From assembly GCA_036501535.1 (NCBI GenBank), contig DASYAE010000163.1:1-47220 (forward strand): DNA of 47,220 nucleotides, in the 5' to 3' direction. The stretch is from DASYAE01 sp036501535. GTDB lineage: Bacteria > Actinomycetota > Actinomycetes > Streptomycetales > Catenulisporaceae. A program made the position numbers and the translations under genes. This document shows positions 15,925-24,972 of this stretch, one piece after another. A model generated the notes under the pieces. The model was not told the origin of the DNA and made no database searches. It saw only the letters and a program-made list of their open reading frames with translations. How positions within the stretch are numbered: position 1 is the first letter of the stretch; every line of letters begins with the position of its first letter.

Positions 15925-17279
15925 CGGGCGTCCTCCTCCCGCGGATCTGGGTCCTGGTCCCGGTCCCGGACCGGCCGGGTGCCGGACGACGCCGGGATCC
16001 GGGCGCTTACCTGCCAGCCGCCGCCCTCGTCGCCATCGGCCGGTCCGGCCTGCAACTGCCCGCCGGCCAAGAGCACCCGCTCCCGCATTCCCTGCAGACC
16101 ATAGCCGCCACCGCTCGTGGCCAGCCGGGTGCGTGCGGCGGATTCGGGGGTCTCGTTGCGCACGCAGAGCGTCGTCTCCTGCGGTGCGAAGGCGAGCCGG
16201 ACCTCTGTGCGAGCACCGGGAGCGTGCTTGGCCGCGTTGGTCAGCGCTTCCTGGGCGACGCGGTACAGCGCGAGGGACGCTTCGGGACCGGGACCGGCCG
16301 GCCGTTCGGTTCCGATCGGCTCGCAGTCGGCCAGCGCGAAATTAGTCAGCTCGAAATCAGCCAGCTCGAAATCGGCACCATGCAGAGCGCAGAGCCGTCG
16401 CAGCTGGTCGGGCAGCGACACGGTGTCCTCGCGCAGGGCCCGCACGGCCTGTCGCGCCTCGTCGAGTCCTTCGCCGACCAGGCGGTGGCTGCGCTCGATC
16501 TCCTCGCGCAGGCGGGTGCGCTCAACGCCGCTGCTCACCAGCGTGTCGAGCGCGGTCAGCTGGATCGAGAGCGCGCCGAGGGTGTGGGCGAGCACGTCGT
16601 GCAGCTCCCGGCCCAGCCGGTTGCGCTCGCCGGCCAGCTCGGCCTCCCGGCGGGCCACCGCGGCGCGCTGGTCGGCCAGCGCGACCAGGGTCGCCTGCTC
16701 GGCGCGGCGGATCATCTGGCGCCGGCCGGTCGCGCCGAGCAGGCCGATCAGGCACGCCGTCGCGACCGGCAGCAGTTCGCCGGGGAACACGCCGCGCACC
16801 AGCGCCGCGACGCTGAAGGAGGCCGGGCCGGATGCGGCCGGAAGCACCGCGAGCGGCAGGTCCAAGGCGAGGGCGGCGCCGGCCGCCGCGACGCCCACGA
16901 AGATCAGCCCGTTCGAACCGGCGGTGCTCGCCACACCGCCCGCGCAGCCCAGGGCCACCAGCGCAGTGATGAGCACGGCGCCGTCCGCGACCATCCAGAT
17001 CAGCCAGGCCGCCCCAGCCAGCACGAGGCTGGCGAGCGCCCAGATTCCCGTGCTGGACAGCGCCGGATGCATATTGGCGACACTGGCCGACAAGGCGACA
17101 CCCAGGCCTGCCAGAGCCACTGTGGTGCGCAGCAGCGGATTGGGGATCAGCCCGCTAAGGCCGATGCCGACGTCGGACAGCGGCCCGCGTTCACCCAGCC
17201 GCCTCAGCGTGAAGCGCACCCACCGTGCCCGGCCCGGCGCCGTTCCGGGCACGGTGGGCGCCTGGTGATCGCCGCTCAT
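15921..17279 (-). CDS. NarL-type sensor histidine kinase
   Basis: 452 residues from ATG 17279. About five or six membrane segments in the first 210 residues, then HisKA_3 with the phospho-His in LGRELHDVLAHTLGALS, and a HATPase with N box ALTNAAKHAPGA and G box GGGYGLQGMRERV. The ATG was chosen over the upstream in-frame GTG-type extension because GGAAGGGTGG precedes it. Odd: the linker between the H box and the N box carries four pentapeptide units (ADFEL-type) from a 15-bp repeat at 16321-16380. Lies 22 bases after a membrane-protein gene on the same strand; probably a three-gene operon. Confidence 0.92.
   Translation of the reverse strand: MSGDHQAPTVPGTAPGRARWVRFTLRRLGERGPLSDVGIGLSGLIPNPLLRTTVALAGLGVALSASVANMHPALSSTGIWALASLVLAGAAWLIWMVADGAVLITALVALGCAGGVASTAGSNGLIFVGVAAAGAALALDLPLAVLPAASGPASFSVAALVRGVFPGELLPVATACLIGLLGATGRRQMIRRAEQATLVALADQRAAVARREAELAGERNRLGRELHDVLAHTLGALSIQLTALDTLVSSGVERTRLREEIERSHRLVGEGLDEARQAVRALREDTVSLPDQLRRLCALHGADFELADFELTNFALADCEPIGTERPAGPGPEASLALYRVAQEALTNAAKHAPGARTEVRLAFAPQETTLCVRNETPESAARTRLATSGGGYGLQGMRERVLLAGGQLQAGPADGDEGGGWQVSARIPASSGTRPVRDRDQDPDPREEDAR
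16321..16380 (-). repeat. Four-copy in-frame 15-bp tandem repeat in the histidine kinase
   Basis: Units on the + strand start at 16321, 16336, 16351 and 16366; the best conserved is TCGAAATCAGCCAGC. The protein reads ADFEL, ADFEL, TNFAL, ADCEP, which by chance or design looks like a pentapeptide-repeat stretch. Confidence 0.85.
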
Positions 17280-17301
17280 GGCTACCACCCTTCCACAACG
17301 G

Positions 17302-17916
17302 TCACGCGGCTCCGGTCTCCGAGCGCGCCGCACGCAGGATCCGGCCATCGGCCCTCGCCCCTGCCGACCTGGCCCGGCGGGTGACCGTCCAGCCGCGCCC
17401 GGCCAGCAGGATGCTGCGGAACAGGTCCATGCCGAGCGAGAGGAAGATGAACGCGTTGGTCAGCGCGTCCGCGCTCAGCCGGTGCTCGATCATGAACTGT
17501 GCGAGCGCGCCGGGGAAGACGTGCTGGGCGCCGTAGGCGAAGCCGAGCCGGAACAGGGTGAGCCCGATCCAGATCAGCGCATAGCCGACCCCGGCCCGGC
17601 TGACCACGGTGCCCCGGGTGCCGGTGCGGCGGGTGATGTGGGAGAGGTGGCTGCGGTAGGCCGGATCGAAGTACACCGAGACGAAGAGCGGGGAGACCGA
17701 CACCAGCCCGAGCAGTATCCCGGACCCCGCGCCGACCGCCTGCAGCACGAGGTCGCCACTCCCGGTGGGCACGCTGGTCAGGTAGCCCGGGATGATGGCG
17801 CTGACGCCGATCACCGGGCGCACCACCCGGAACCATCCGATCTTGCGGCGGCCGACGTCCGACTCGAGCACGACGCCGAGCACGAACAGCTGCAGGAACA
17901 CGATGCTTGCGGTCAT
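17302..17916 (-). CDS. Integral membrane protein next to a two-component system
   Basis: 204 residues, unrecognised family. About five hydrophobic segments (for example IVFLQLFVLGVVLES, VIGVSAIIPGYL, AGVGYALIWIGLTLFRLGF, NAFIFLSLGMDLFRSILLAG) and a basic C-terminus. Same strand as and 22 bases upstream of the histidine kinase, so it may be a co-sensor or the membrane function controlled by the kinase/regulator pair. ATG start. Confidence 0.75.
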   Translation of the reverse strand: MTASIVFLQLFVLGVVLESDVGRRKIGWFRVVRPVIGVSAIIPGYLTSVPTGSGDLVLQAVGAGSGILLGLVSVSPLFVSVYFDPAYRSHLSHITRRTGTRGTVVSRAGVGYALIWIGLTLFRLGFAYGAQHVFPGALAQFMIEHRLSADALTNAFIFLSLGMDLFRSILLAGRGWTVTRRARSAGARADGRILRAARSETGAA

Positions 17917-18031
17917 GCATCGATCGTGGCCGCGTTGAGCTGCGCGGACATCGGCGCCGGGACCGGTTCGCGGGTGGATTCAGGGCGACCGGGGGGTCTA
18001 GCCGGGCCTCCACCCCCGGGCTCGGACCTCC

Positions 18032-19651
18032 TTAACTCGCCGTCTCTGCAGTGATCTCCGGGAACCCGGCGTCCGCCTCGGCCGCCTCGGCGCCGTCCTC
18101 CGGCGTCCGGCACGGCCGGCTCACCAGCTTGCGGTCGTCGCTGGTCAGGCAGCGGCCGGTGGCCAGCTCGAACTCCCAGCCGTGCAGCTGGCAGTGCAGC
18201 ACCCCGTCCTTCACCGAGCCGAAGCGGACCAGGTCCGCCTTCAGATGCGGGCAGTGCCGCTGGATCACGTAGCCGTCGGCGCGCACGTAGTCCTCCACGC
18301 CGGAGGACTCGGCGTAGTAGCCCTCGACGTACGTCATCCGCTCGACCGAGAGGGACTTGAAGAACGTGTAGATGTACTCGTTGTAAGGACCCTTGCGCGA
18401 GGCCTCGAACCGGCAGGACAGGAACAGCAGGTTCACCCAGTCCTGCTCCCGGCGCCGGACCAGGTACTCGACCAGCGGCCGGGCGACCCGGAAGGTGTAG
18501 CGGCACTCCTCGCCGGCGTAGGCGTCGATCCGGCGGTCCAGGAAGTCGAACAGGATCCGCTCGTCCTCGCCGCCGTCCGCCGCGGACGCCTCCAGCAGGA
18601 TCCTGCCGTTCAGGCCCGCGCAGGTGTGGTCCGCGGTCTCGATCAGCGGCTGGACCCACTCCCTGAGCTGGCCGACCAGGTCGGAGCGGTCCTGCGGCAG
18701 CGCGCCGAGGATCGCGTCGATGGCCGGCTGCACCCTGCGCTTGTAAGAAAGCAGATAACCCTTGCGGTCGTCCCGGATCCGGGCCACCTCGTCCGGCGGG
18801 ATCTGCTCGACCGTCGCGCCGCCGTCCGGCGTCAGCTCGACCGTGGTGCCGGTCAGGAACAGATGCACGTCGTCCCGTTCCTGCTCGCGCGCGTACTCCA
18901 GGAACGCGAACTGGTCCGGGAACACGTTCGCCTCGTCCTGGTCCAGGTCGTTGAGGTGGAACAGGTCGTCGTCCAGGAAGCAGGGCGGCCCGGCGAACGG
19001 GAAGACGTGCTTCGCGCCGTACTGCTCCACGTACTTGAGCGCGCGGGCCATGCCGTTGCGCCGCTTGCGCGTGCCGACGGTCTGCTTCATCCGCTCCGGG
19101 AAGTCGTACACCATCGGGTACCAGATCGCGCCGGAGTACTGCAGGAAGTGCGCGTGCAGCGCGCCGAACCGCTCGACCGGGCCGGACTCCACCGGCCGCG
19201 AGTCGTTCTGGTTGTAGACGCGCACCCGGCCGTCGTCCACCGCCAGGCCGGAGTCGCCCAGCGGGCCGTCGGTCGGCGAGGTCAGGGCATTGATCAGGAT
19301 GCGCAAGCCGCCGTCGAGCTCGGCCACCTCGTTGTTGCGGGTCTGCACGAAGTTGCGGAAGCCCAGCGACTCCAGCGCGTCGCGCAGGTCCGGCACCGGG
19401 TAGTCGGGCAGCAGCACCGTGGTGTCCTTGGACATGTGCCGGGACAGCCAGTCCGGGTCGAAGTGGTCCCGGTGCAGGTGCGAGACGTAGAGGTACTCCG
19501 CGTCGGTGAGCAGCGCCGGGTCGATCCCCGTGTTGTCCGGGAACGGCACCCAGGAGCCGAAGTACGCCGGCGTGAACCAGGGGTCGCAGACAATCCGCCC
19601 GGCCGCGGTCTCCATCAGCAGCCCGGCGTGGCCGATCGACGTGATGCGCAC
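18032..19651 (-). CDS. Metallo-beta-lactamase-fold protein with C-terminal Rieske domain
   Basis: 539 residues. N-terminal UlaG-like metallo-beta-lactamase fold: SHLHRDHFD gives the HxHxDH metal motif at residues 58-63. C-terminal Rieske [2Fe-2S] domain with CPH at 467-469 and CQLHGW at 487-492 (C-x-H, C-x2-H ligands). CMP-N-acetylneuraminate hydroxylase combines the same two domains in the opposite order, so an iron-dependent hydroxylase or oxidase acting with a separate reductase is possible; the substrate is unknown. No transport signal, so cytoplasmic. The flavodoxin/ferredoxin partner is not adjacent. Divergent from the LLM oxidoreductase. Confidence 0.88.
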   Translation of the reverse strand: MRITSIGHAGLLMETAAGRIVCDPWFTPAYFGSWVPFPDNTGIDPALLTDAEYLYVSHLHRDHFDPDWLSRHMSKDTTVLLPDYPVPDLRDALESLGFRNFVQTRNNEVAELDGGLRILINALTSPTDGPLGDSGLAVDDGRVRVYNQNDSRPVESGPVERFGALHAHFLQYSGAIWYPMVYDFPERMKQTVGTRKRRNGMARALKYVEQYGAKHVFPFAGPPCFLDDDLFHLNDLDQDEANVFPDQFAFLEYAREQERDDVHLFLTGTTVELTPDGGATVEQIPPDEVARIRDDRKGYLLSYKRRVQPAIDAILGALPQDRSDLVGQLREWVQPLIETADHTCAGLNGRILLEASAADGGEDERILFDFLDRRIDAYAGEECRYTFRVARPLVEYLVRRREQDWVNLLFLSCRFEASRKGPYNEYIYTFFKSLSVERMTYVEGYYAESSGVEDYVRADGYVIQRHCPHLKADLVRFGSVKDGVLHCQLHGWEFELATGRCLTSDDRKLVSRPCRTPEDGAEAAEADAGFPEITAETAS

Positions 19652-19877
19652 TGGATCGCTCCTCGTATGTGGTGCGTGACGGCCCGCGTCCGCGCGTCAC
19701 CGCCGCCGCGGGATCGGCGGTCGCCGTCAAACCTATCCGACTTGGCGCGCCACCCGGCCGAGGACCGTCGTGACCTTTCGCCGCACCGGCGGGAACCGCT
19801 ACGGTTTCCCGGAAGCGAGACACAATGTGGTGCACACGCTCCGGAGATCGGGGTCAGGACTTGGGGAGGGCGGACCG

Positions 19878-20903
19878 GTGAGCGGACGGTCGCGCGCTCC
19901 TGCGGCCGCGTCCACGCAGCCCTCCGCGGCCGACTCGCTGTCCCCGGCCGGCCTCGGCGTGCTGGTCGGAGCGCGCGCGGACGGCGATCCGGCCGAGGCG
20001 GAGCAGCTGGCCCGCCACGCCGACGCGCTCGGCTACCGCGAGGTGATGATCGCGGAGACCACCGGCCACGACGCGTTCGCGCTCGGCGCCGCGCTGGGCG
20101 CCGGCCAGGCGTCGCTGTGCCTCGGCCCGTTCCCCGCCGCGGTCCGCGATCCGGTGACCATCGCCCGGGGGGCCGCCTCGGTGGCGGCGCTGACCGGCCG
20201 CCGGATCGGCGTGGCGCTCAGCGCCTCGACGAGCACCGTGGTCGAGGAGTGGCACGGCCGGGCCCGCGGCGTCCCGGCGACGGTCGTGGCCGAGTCGGCC
20301 TCGGCGCTGCGCGGCCCGAAGGCGGACAGCGGACTGCTGTCGGGGGCCGCGGTCGACTTCGCCGGGGCGCTGGTGCGCACCCGCGGATACGCCGGCACGC
20401 TGGCCCCGTCGAACGCAGAGCTCTCGGTGCTCGCGTTCGGGATCGAGCTGACCGAGGTCGCGGTCGCCCGCGCGGACCGCCTCATCGTGCCGATCGGCAC
20501 CGTGGAGCACATCGCCAGGCTCCGGGCCAAGGTCTACATCGCCTCGGAGCGCGCCGGCCGGACCCCGCCGCGCCTGGCGATATGGGTGCCGGTCGCGATC
20601 GACCCGGACGAGGCGGTGCGCCGCGAGCTGCTCCGGGCCCTGGTGCCGTACCTGCGGGCGGCCGGCTTCGCCGCGATGTTCACGGAGTCCGGCTTCGGCG
20701 AGGTGGTCCGGCTGGCCCGGTCCGGCGCGCACATCCGCTCCGTGGTCGCGGCCGCCCCGGCGGATCTGCTCTCGGCGGTGGCGGCGGTCGGCTCGCGCGC
20801 CGAGGTCGATGCCGCGCTGCTTGAGTATCGCGCGGTCGGTGCGGATGACGTCCTGTTGATCCCTCATTCGGCGGACACCCTGGCGGCGCTGGCGGACAAG
20901 TAG
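19878..20903 (+). CDS. LLM-class flavin-dependent oxidoreductase
   Basis: 341 residues from GTG 19878, chosen because TTGGGGAGGGCGG precedes it; the open frame reaches back to 19770 but that part lacks family resemblance. Luciferase-like TIM-barrel features: LGVLVGARADGDPAEAEQLA at the N-terminus, AEQ/HADALGY-type first helix, PFPAAVRDPVTIARGAASVA and later GADDVLLIPHSADTLAALAD. Binds FMN or F420; the cofactor cannot be decided from sequence here. Monocistronic; followed by a bidirectional hairpin at 20916-20944. Confidence 0.85.
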   Translation: MSGRSRAPAAASTQPSAADSLSPAGLGVLVGARADGDPAEAEQLARHADALGYREVMIAETTGHDAFALGAALGAGQASLCLGPFPAAVRDPVTIARGAASVAALTGRRIGVALSASTSTVVEEWHGRARGVPATVVAESASALRGPKADSGLLSGAAVDFAGALVRTRGYAGTLAPSNAELSVLAFGIELTEVAVARADRLIVPIGTVEHIARLRAKVYIASERAGRTPPRLAIWVPVAIDPDEAVRRELLRALVPYLRAAGFAAMFTESGFGEVVRLARSGAHIRSVVAAAPADLLSAVAAVGSRAEVDAALLEYRAVGADDVLLIPHSADTLAALADK

Positions 20904-20915
20904 GGCTCTGCGTCG

Positions 20916-20944
20916 CGTCCGGTGGCGGCTCCAGCGACCGGACG
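20916..20944. terminator. Bidirectional terminator-like hairpin
   Basis: CGTCCGGT (20916-20923) pairs perfectly with ACCGGACG (20937-20944) across a 13-base loop. Lies in the 44-base gap between two convergent genes. No U tract, as usual in high-GC actinomycetes. Confidence 0.6.
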
Positions 20945-20947
20945 TGA

Positions 20948-21418
20948 TCAGCCGTCATCCTTCGGCGGCCGCCAGGGCGTGGTCGGTATCCCGGCCGGTG
21001 GTAAGTCGTTCGAGCCGTGTGGCCGTGATCCGTTGCCGTTCGTCGCAGCCTTGCCGCCTTCACTCTGACGGGGGATCTCATACGCTCGCGAGTAAGGGCG
21101 GTGCGAGTCGGGCTCCTGCTCCGAATAGGGCTGTGGGGGAAACGCGTCCGCGGCTGTGGTTGCTGACGGTGCCGCAGATTCGGACGCACGCGCAGCTGAC
21201 GCTTCGTCATGCGGGACTTTCTGCAAGCGCTCCGGGGCCTTCTGCGGCGTGCGCTCCTGCGCGGAGCGCTTCATCAGGCTCAGCAGCGAGACGGTGAACA
21301 GCAGGGCGCCGGCGATTCCGGTGGCCAGGAGAAGCTTCGTCGCGGTGCCTCCGGCGAAGGCGCCGATGTGCACCGGCTCCAGTCGCGACGCGCTCAGCCT
21401 CGTTCCCTCGATCGGCAC
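20948..21418 (-). CDS. Single-pass membrane protein of unknown function
   Basis: 156 residues. One hydrophobic segment near 28-49 (KLLLATGIAGALLFTVSLLS), followed by a polar, Pro/Ser/Ala-rich, probably disordered cytoplasmic or external tail of about 100 residues. GAGAGGGGGG precedes the ATG. No family recognised. Convergent with the LLM oxidoreductase and divergent from the receiver/thioredoxin-reductase gene. Confidence 0.6.
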   Translation of the reverse strand: MPIEGTRLSASRLEPVHIGAFAGGTATKLLLATGIAGALLFTVSLLSLMKRSAQERTPQKAPERLQKVPHDEASAARASESAAPSATTAADAFPPQPYSEQEPDSHRPYSRAYEIPRQSEGGKAATNGNGSRPHGSNDLPPAGIPTTPWRPPKDDG

Positions 21419-21604
21419 GCTCCGCGCCCCCCTCTCCGCCTCATCATCCGTTCAGCCGCACCCAAACATGGTGCCCGGCACGCCGCCGTTCGCACTCGGA
21501 TGTAAGACCGCATCGCCCGGCGCGCGACAGCCGTCCTTTCTGCTTATGTTCGTCATCACCGGGGGCGAATCCGACAGCGGTTCTGCACGTGAGGAGGTCC
21601 CGAG

Positions 21605-23341
21605 ATGACGACCAGCGGCGGCCCGGTGGGCCAGGGCCCGACGTCCACGGTTCTCGTCGTCGACCCGCATCCGGTGGAGCGGGACGAGACGGTCGATGCG
21701 CTGCGCCGTCATCTCGGCGGCACGTGCCGGGTGATCGGCGCCGGGGGCCTGCGCGAGGCGGCCGACGTGCTCGCGCACCTGAGCGCCGAGGGTTCCGCGG
21801 TGGCTCTGGCGATCAGTGCTCACCAGCTGCCCGACGGCTCCGGCATTGAGCTGTTCGGGCACATCCGCGTCGCATCTCCGGCCACCAAACGGGTGCTGCT
21901 CACCACGATGGAGCAAGCCGACGCCGCCATCCAGGCGATCAGCCAGGCGCAGACCGACCGCTACGCCGTCCTGCCGGCCCAGCCGCTCGAGGAGCGGGTC
22001 TTCCCGATCGTGGACGACCTGCTCGGCGAGTGGTTCGGCGAGCACGCCGCGGCGCAGATCGGGGTCACCGTGCTCGGCCACCGGTTCGCCGCCGCCTCCT
22101 ACTCCGTCAAGGACTACCTCAGGCGCAGCCTGGTCCCGTTCACCTGGCTGGACCTGGCCGACGACCCGGAGGCGCAGGCGCTGGCCCGCGACCTCAACCT
22201 GCCCGCCCCCGCGCCGACCACCGTGCTGCTCGACGACGGCCGCACCCTGTTCGACCCCTCCATCGCGGAGCTCGCCGTCGCGCTGGGCCTGACCCAGGAG
22301 GCGACCAAGGAGACCTACGACCTGGTCGTCGTGGGCGGCGGACCGGCCGGGCTGGCCGCCGCCGTATACGGGGCCTGCGAAGGCCTCGACGTGGTGGTGA
22401 TCGAGGACGACTGCCCCGGCGGCCAGGCCGGGGTCAGCACCCGGATCGAGGACTACCTCGGCTTCCCGTCCGGCCTCGGCGGCGCGGACTTCGCGCACCG
22501 CGCGCTCGCGCAGGCCCGCCGGTTCGGCGTCGAGTGGTGCGCGGCGAAGGTGGCCACCGCGCTGCTCCCGCACTTCGGCGCCAACCGGGTGCTGCTCGAC
22601 GACGGCCGCAGCGTGGTCGGCCGCGCGGTGCTGATCGCGACCGGGATGGCCTGGCGCCGGCTCGACGCGCCCGGCGTCGAGGACCTGCACAACGCCGGCG
22701 TCTACTACGGCAGCTCGGAATCCGAGGCCAAGCAGTCCGCGGGCGAGGACGTCGTGGTCGTCGGCTCGGGCAACCCGGCCGGGCAGGCGGCGCTGCAGTT
22801 CGCCGAGTACGCCCGCTCGGTGACCCTGGTGGTACGGGAGCCCGCGCTGCGCGGCGGCGCGCTGTCCGACAAGCTCGCCGAGCGCGTCGAGCAGCACGAG
22901 CGGATCGAGGTCCGGCTCGGCTGCGAGGTCGGCGAGGTGCGCGGCTACGGCCGGCTGGAGAAGGTCGTGCTGCTGGACGGCGAGACCGGCGCCACCGAGG
23001 TGGTCCCGGCCGGCAGTCTCTACATCCTGCTCGGCACGGTGCCGACGTCCGAGTGGGTCAAGGGCGCGGTCGGGCTGGACGAGTTCGGGTTCGTACTCAC
23101 CGACGCAGACGTGGTCCGCCGGCCGGAGCTGCTGCCGGCGCCGTGGCCGCAGGACCGGCCGCCGCTGATCGCCGAGACCTCGGTGCCGGGTGTCTTCGCT
23201 GCGGGCGACGTGCGCGCCGGATCGGTCAAGCGGGTCGGCTCCGCGGTCGGCCAGGGAGCGGTCGCGGTCGCCGCGGTCACCCAGTTCCTGCGCCTGCTCG
23301 AGGAGCAGTGCCAGGAGACGGAACACCCGGACGAGTCCTGA
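21605..23341 (+). CDS. Fused receiver / thioredoxin-reductase-like flavoprotein
   Basis: 578 residues, three parts. (1) Receiver-like fold 14-140: VLVVDPHPVERDE keeps one acidic-pocket Asp, but the phosphoacceptor position aligns with A72 (AISAHQLPDG), so it is degenerate. (2) A glutaredoxin/thioredoxin-like segment about 150-235 (VTVLGHRFAAASYSVKDYLR) without an obvious CxxC. (3) FAD/NAD(P)-binding thioredoxin-reductase fold: VVVGGGPAGLAAAVYGA, GGQAGVSTRIEDYLGFP, VVGSGNPAGQAALQFA, VFAAGDVR. The CxxC of thioredoxin reductase is replaced by GSSE. Annotated elsewhere as fused response regulator/thioredoxin-disulfide reductase, but the redox-active Cys pair is absent, so classical thioredoxin reduction is unlikely. 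GAGGAGG precedes the ATG. Confidence 0.9.
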   Translation: MTTSGGPVGQGPTSTVLVVDPHPVERDETVDALRRHLGGTCRVIGAGGLREAADVLAHLSAEGSAVALAISAHQLPDGSGIELFGHIRVASPATKRVLLTTMEQADAAIQAISQAQTDRYAVLPAQPLEERVFPIVDDLLGEWFGEHAAAQIGVTVLGHRFAAASYSVKDYLRRSLVPFTWLDLADDPEAQALARDLNLPAPAPTTVLLDDGRTLFDPSIAELAVALGLTQEATKETYDLVVVGGGPAGLAAAVYGACEGLDVVVIEDDCPGGQAGVSTRIEDYLGFPSGLGGADFAHRALAQARRFGVEWCAAKVATALLPHFGANRVLLDDGRSVVGRAVLIATGMAWRRLDAPGVEDLHNAGVYYGSSESEAKQSAGEDVVVVGSGNPAGQAALQFAEYARSVTLVVREPALRGGALSDKLAERVEQHERIEVRLGCEVGEVRGYGRLEKVVLLDGETGATEVVPAGSLYILLGTVPTSEWVKGAVGLDEFGFVLTDADVVRRPELLPAPWPQDRPPLIAETSVPGVFAAGDVRAGSVKRVGSAVGQGAVAVAAVTQFLRLLEEQCQETEHPDES

Positions 23342-23368
23342 CGCCGGGCCGGCCGCCGCGGGCTCGGC

Positions 23369-24781
23369 TCAGCCCTCCTGGCAGGGCGACGAGACCGAGG
23401 TGGCCGGCCCGGCGAAGTCCGGCAGCGGGCGCGGGTCGCCGACCGGCTGGTACCGGCCCTCGACGAGCTCGTACTCCCACTGCGGCCCGTCCGCGATCAG
23501 CTGTGCGAGCGCGCCGAGCAGCCGGTCGACGTCCGCCGCGGTCGAGCCGAGGCCGAACGAGGCGCGCACTGCGCCGCCGCTGCCGAGCCCGGGCCGGGTC
23601 AGGCCGAGCCGGGCCAGCAGCGGATGCGCGCAGAACCGGCCGTCGCGCACGCCGATCCCGTGCTCGGCCGAGAGACACGCCGCGACGAGCCCGGCATCGA
23701 AGCCTGCGACGGTGAACGCGACCACGCCGATCGCCCCGGCCGAGTCCGGCCAGATCCGCAGCACCTCGATCGCGTCGCCGCCCACCGAGTCGTCGAGCCG
23801 CGCCAAACCGTCGAGCAGCCGAAGGCGCAGCGCCTCCTCGTGCCGGTTCAGGCTCGCGCCGAGTGAGGCGAGCGTCTCGCAGGCCTTGGCCAGCGCAGCG
23901 GCGCCGAGCACGTTGGGCGTACCCGCCTCGTGCCGGGCGGGGGCGGCCGCCCACACGGTGGCCTCCGCCGTCACCTCGCGTACCGCTCCGCCGCCGGCCA
24001 GGTAGGCGGGTGCCGCGTCGAGCCAGTCGCGCCGCCCGACGAGAGCCCCGGCACCGTAGGGCGCGTAAAGCTTGTGACCGGAGAAGGCGATGTAGTCGAT
24101 CCCGGTCTGCGCCAAGGAGATCCGCCGGTGCGGGGCCAGCTGCGCGGCGTCGACCGCGAGTCGCGCGCCGTACTCGTGCGCGAGCCGGGTGATCTCGGCG
24201 ACCGGCAGCACCTCCCCGGTCACGTTCGACGCGCCGGTCACCGCCACCAGCGCGGTGGGCGTCGCGGCCAGCGCGGCCTCGAGGTCGGCCAAGGTCTCGG
24301 CGAGCGTCGGGGCGGCCTCGAGCACGACGTCGCCGCGGCGCTGCCACGGGATCAGGTTCGCGTGGTGCTCGATGTCGAGGTAGAGCACGTGGCCGCCCGC
24401 GGGGATCGCGCCGGCGAGCAGGTTGAGCGCGTCGGTGGTGTTGCGCACGAACACGGTCACGTCGTCCTCGCGCGCGCCGACGAACCGGCTCACGCAGGCG
24501 CGGGAGTTTTCCAGCAGCGCGGTCGAGACCTGCGATGCGTACCCGGCGCCGCGGTGCACGGAGGCGTAGAACGGCAGCGCAGTCGCGATGTGCTCGACGA
24601 CAGCTGCGGCGGCCGGTGCAGAAGCTGCGTAGTCAAGATTCGCATAGGGCAGCGTGCCACCGGTCACCAGCGGCACAGGCAGGCCGGCGCCGGTGACCGC
24701 ACACAGCGGTTCCGCGGCGTCGGGCACAGTCTTGGTGGGCACGTTCTTGGTAGGCACAGTGTCGATCAACGAGTGGGTCAT
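23369..24781 (-). CDS. Class V aminotransferase / cysteine desulfurase-like enzyme
   Basis: PLP enzyme of 470 residues. PLP Lys in AFSGHKLYAPYGAG, the Asp-Gln pair in AVDAAQLAPHR, phosphate-binding RNTTDALNLL, and a Cys in DGRFCAHPLL where cysteine desulfurases place the active-site Cys loop. Lies behind a SAM-IV riboswitch in a 190-nt leader, so its role is in sulfur, methionine or cysteine metabolism; desulfuration or a lyase reaction are both plausible. Monocistronic. The N-terminus carries three pentapeptide units (TVPTK, NVPTK, TVPDA) from a 15-bp repeat, before the conserved domain begins, so the first 25 residues are probably dispensable. Confidence 0.9.
   Translation of the reverse strand: MTHSLIDTVPTKNVPTKTVPDAAEPLCAVTGAGLPVPLVTGGTLPYANLDYAASAPAAAAVVEHIATALPFYASVHRGAGYASQVSTALLENSRACVSRFVGAREDDVTVFVRNTTDALNLLAGAIPAGGHVLYLDIEHHANLIPWQRRGDVVLEAAPTLAETLADLEAALAATPTALVAVTGASNVTGEVLPVAEITRLAHEYGARLAVDAAQLAPHRRISLAQTGIDYIAFSGHKLYAPYGAGALVGRRDWLDAAPAYLAGGGAVREVTAEATVWAAAPARHEAGTPNVLGAAALAKACETLASLGASLNRHEEALRLRLLDGLARLDDSVGGDAIEVLRIWPDSAGAIGVVAFTVAGFDAGLVAACLSAEHGIGVRDGRFCAHPLLARLGLTRPGLGSGGAVRASFGLGSTAADVDRLLGALAQLIADGPQWEYELVEGRYQPVGDPRPLPDFAGPATSVSSPCQEG
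24722..24766 (-). repeat. Three-copy in-frame 15-bp tandem repeat in the aminotransferase
   Basis: GGGCACAGTCTTGGT (24722), GGGCACGTTCTTGGT (24737), AGGCACAGTGTCGAT (24752). Encodes the N-terminal VPTK units just after the start codon. Confidence 0.85.
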
Positions 24782-24857
24782 GGCTCGCTGCCGCCTCTCA
24801 CGTTCCGGGATCCGTGAGGGGCCTTCGGCCGTCCTCTGCGATGTGCCGACACCGGCG

Positions 24858-24972
24858 GATCCGCGCTTGCCGCACGACTCCCGCGCGGCCCGGTCTCCTC
24901 CGGAGGCACCCCATCGCGGTGGAAGGGTTGCCGGTCAGCAAGCCGGGGCTTGACGCTGACACTCTTGACCTG
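24858..24972 (-). promoter_or_regulatory. SAM-IV riboswitch
   Basis: Minus strand from 24970: GGTCAAGAGTGTCAGCGTCA, then AAGCCCCGGCTTGCTGACC, GGCAACCCTTCCACCGCGAT, GGGGTGCC, a CTCCGGAGGAG stem and closing GACC (24895-24892) pairing with the opening GGTC. It ends with GCGGCAAGCGCGG at about 24860, the extra 3' part that distinguishes SAM-IV from SAM-I. This matches the actinobacterial SAM-IV pattern as I know it. It lies 77-190 bases before the aminotransferase start and should turn expression down when S-adenosylmethionine is plentiful. Confidence 0.88.
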
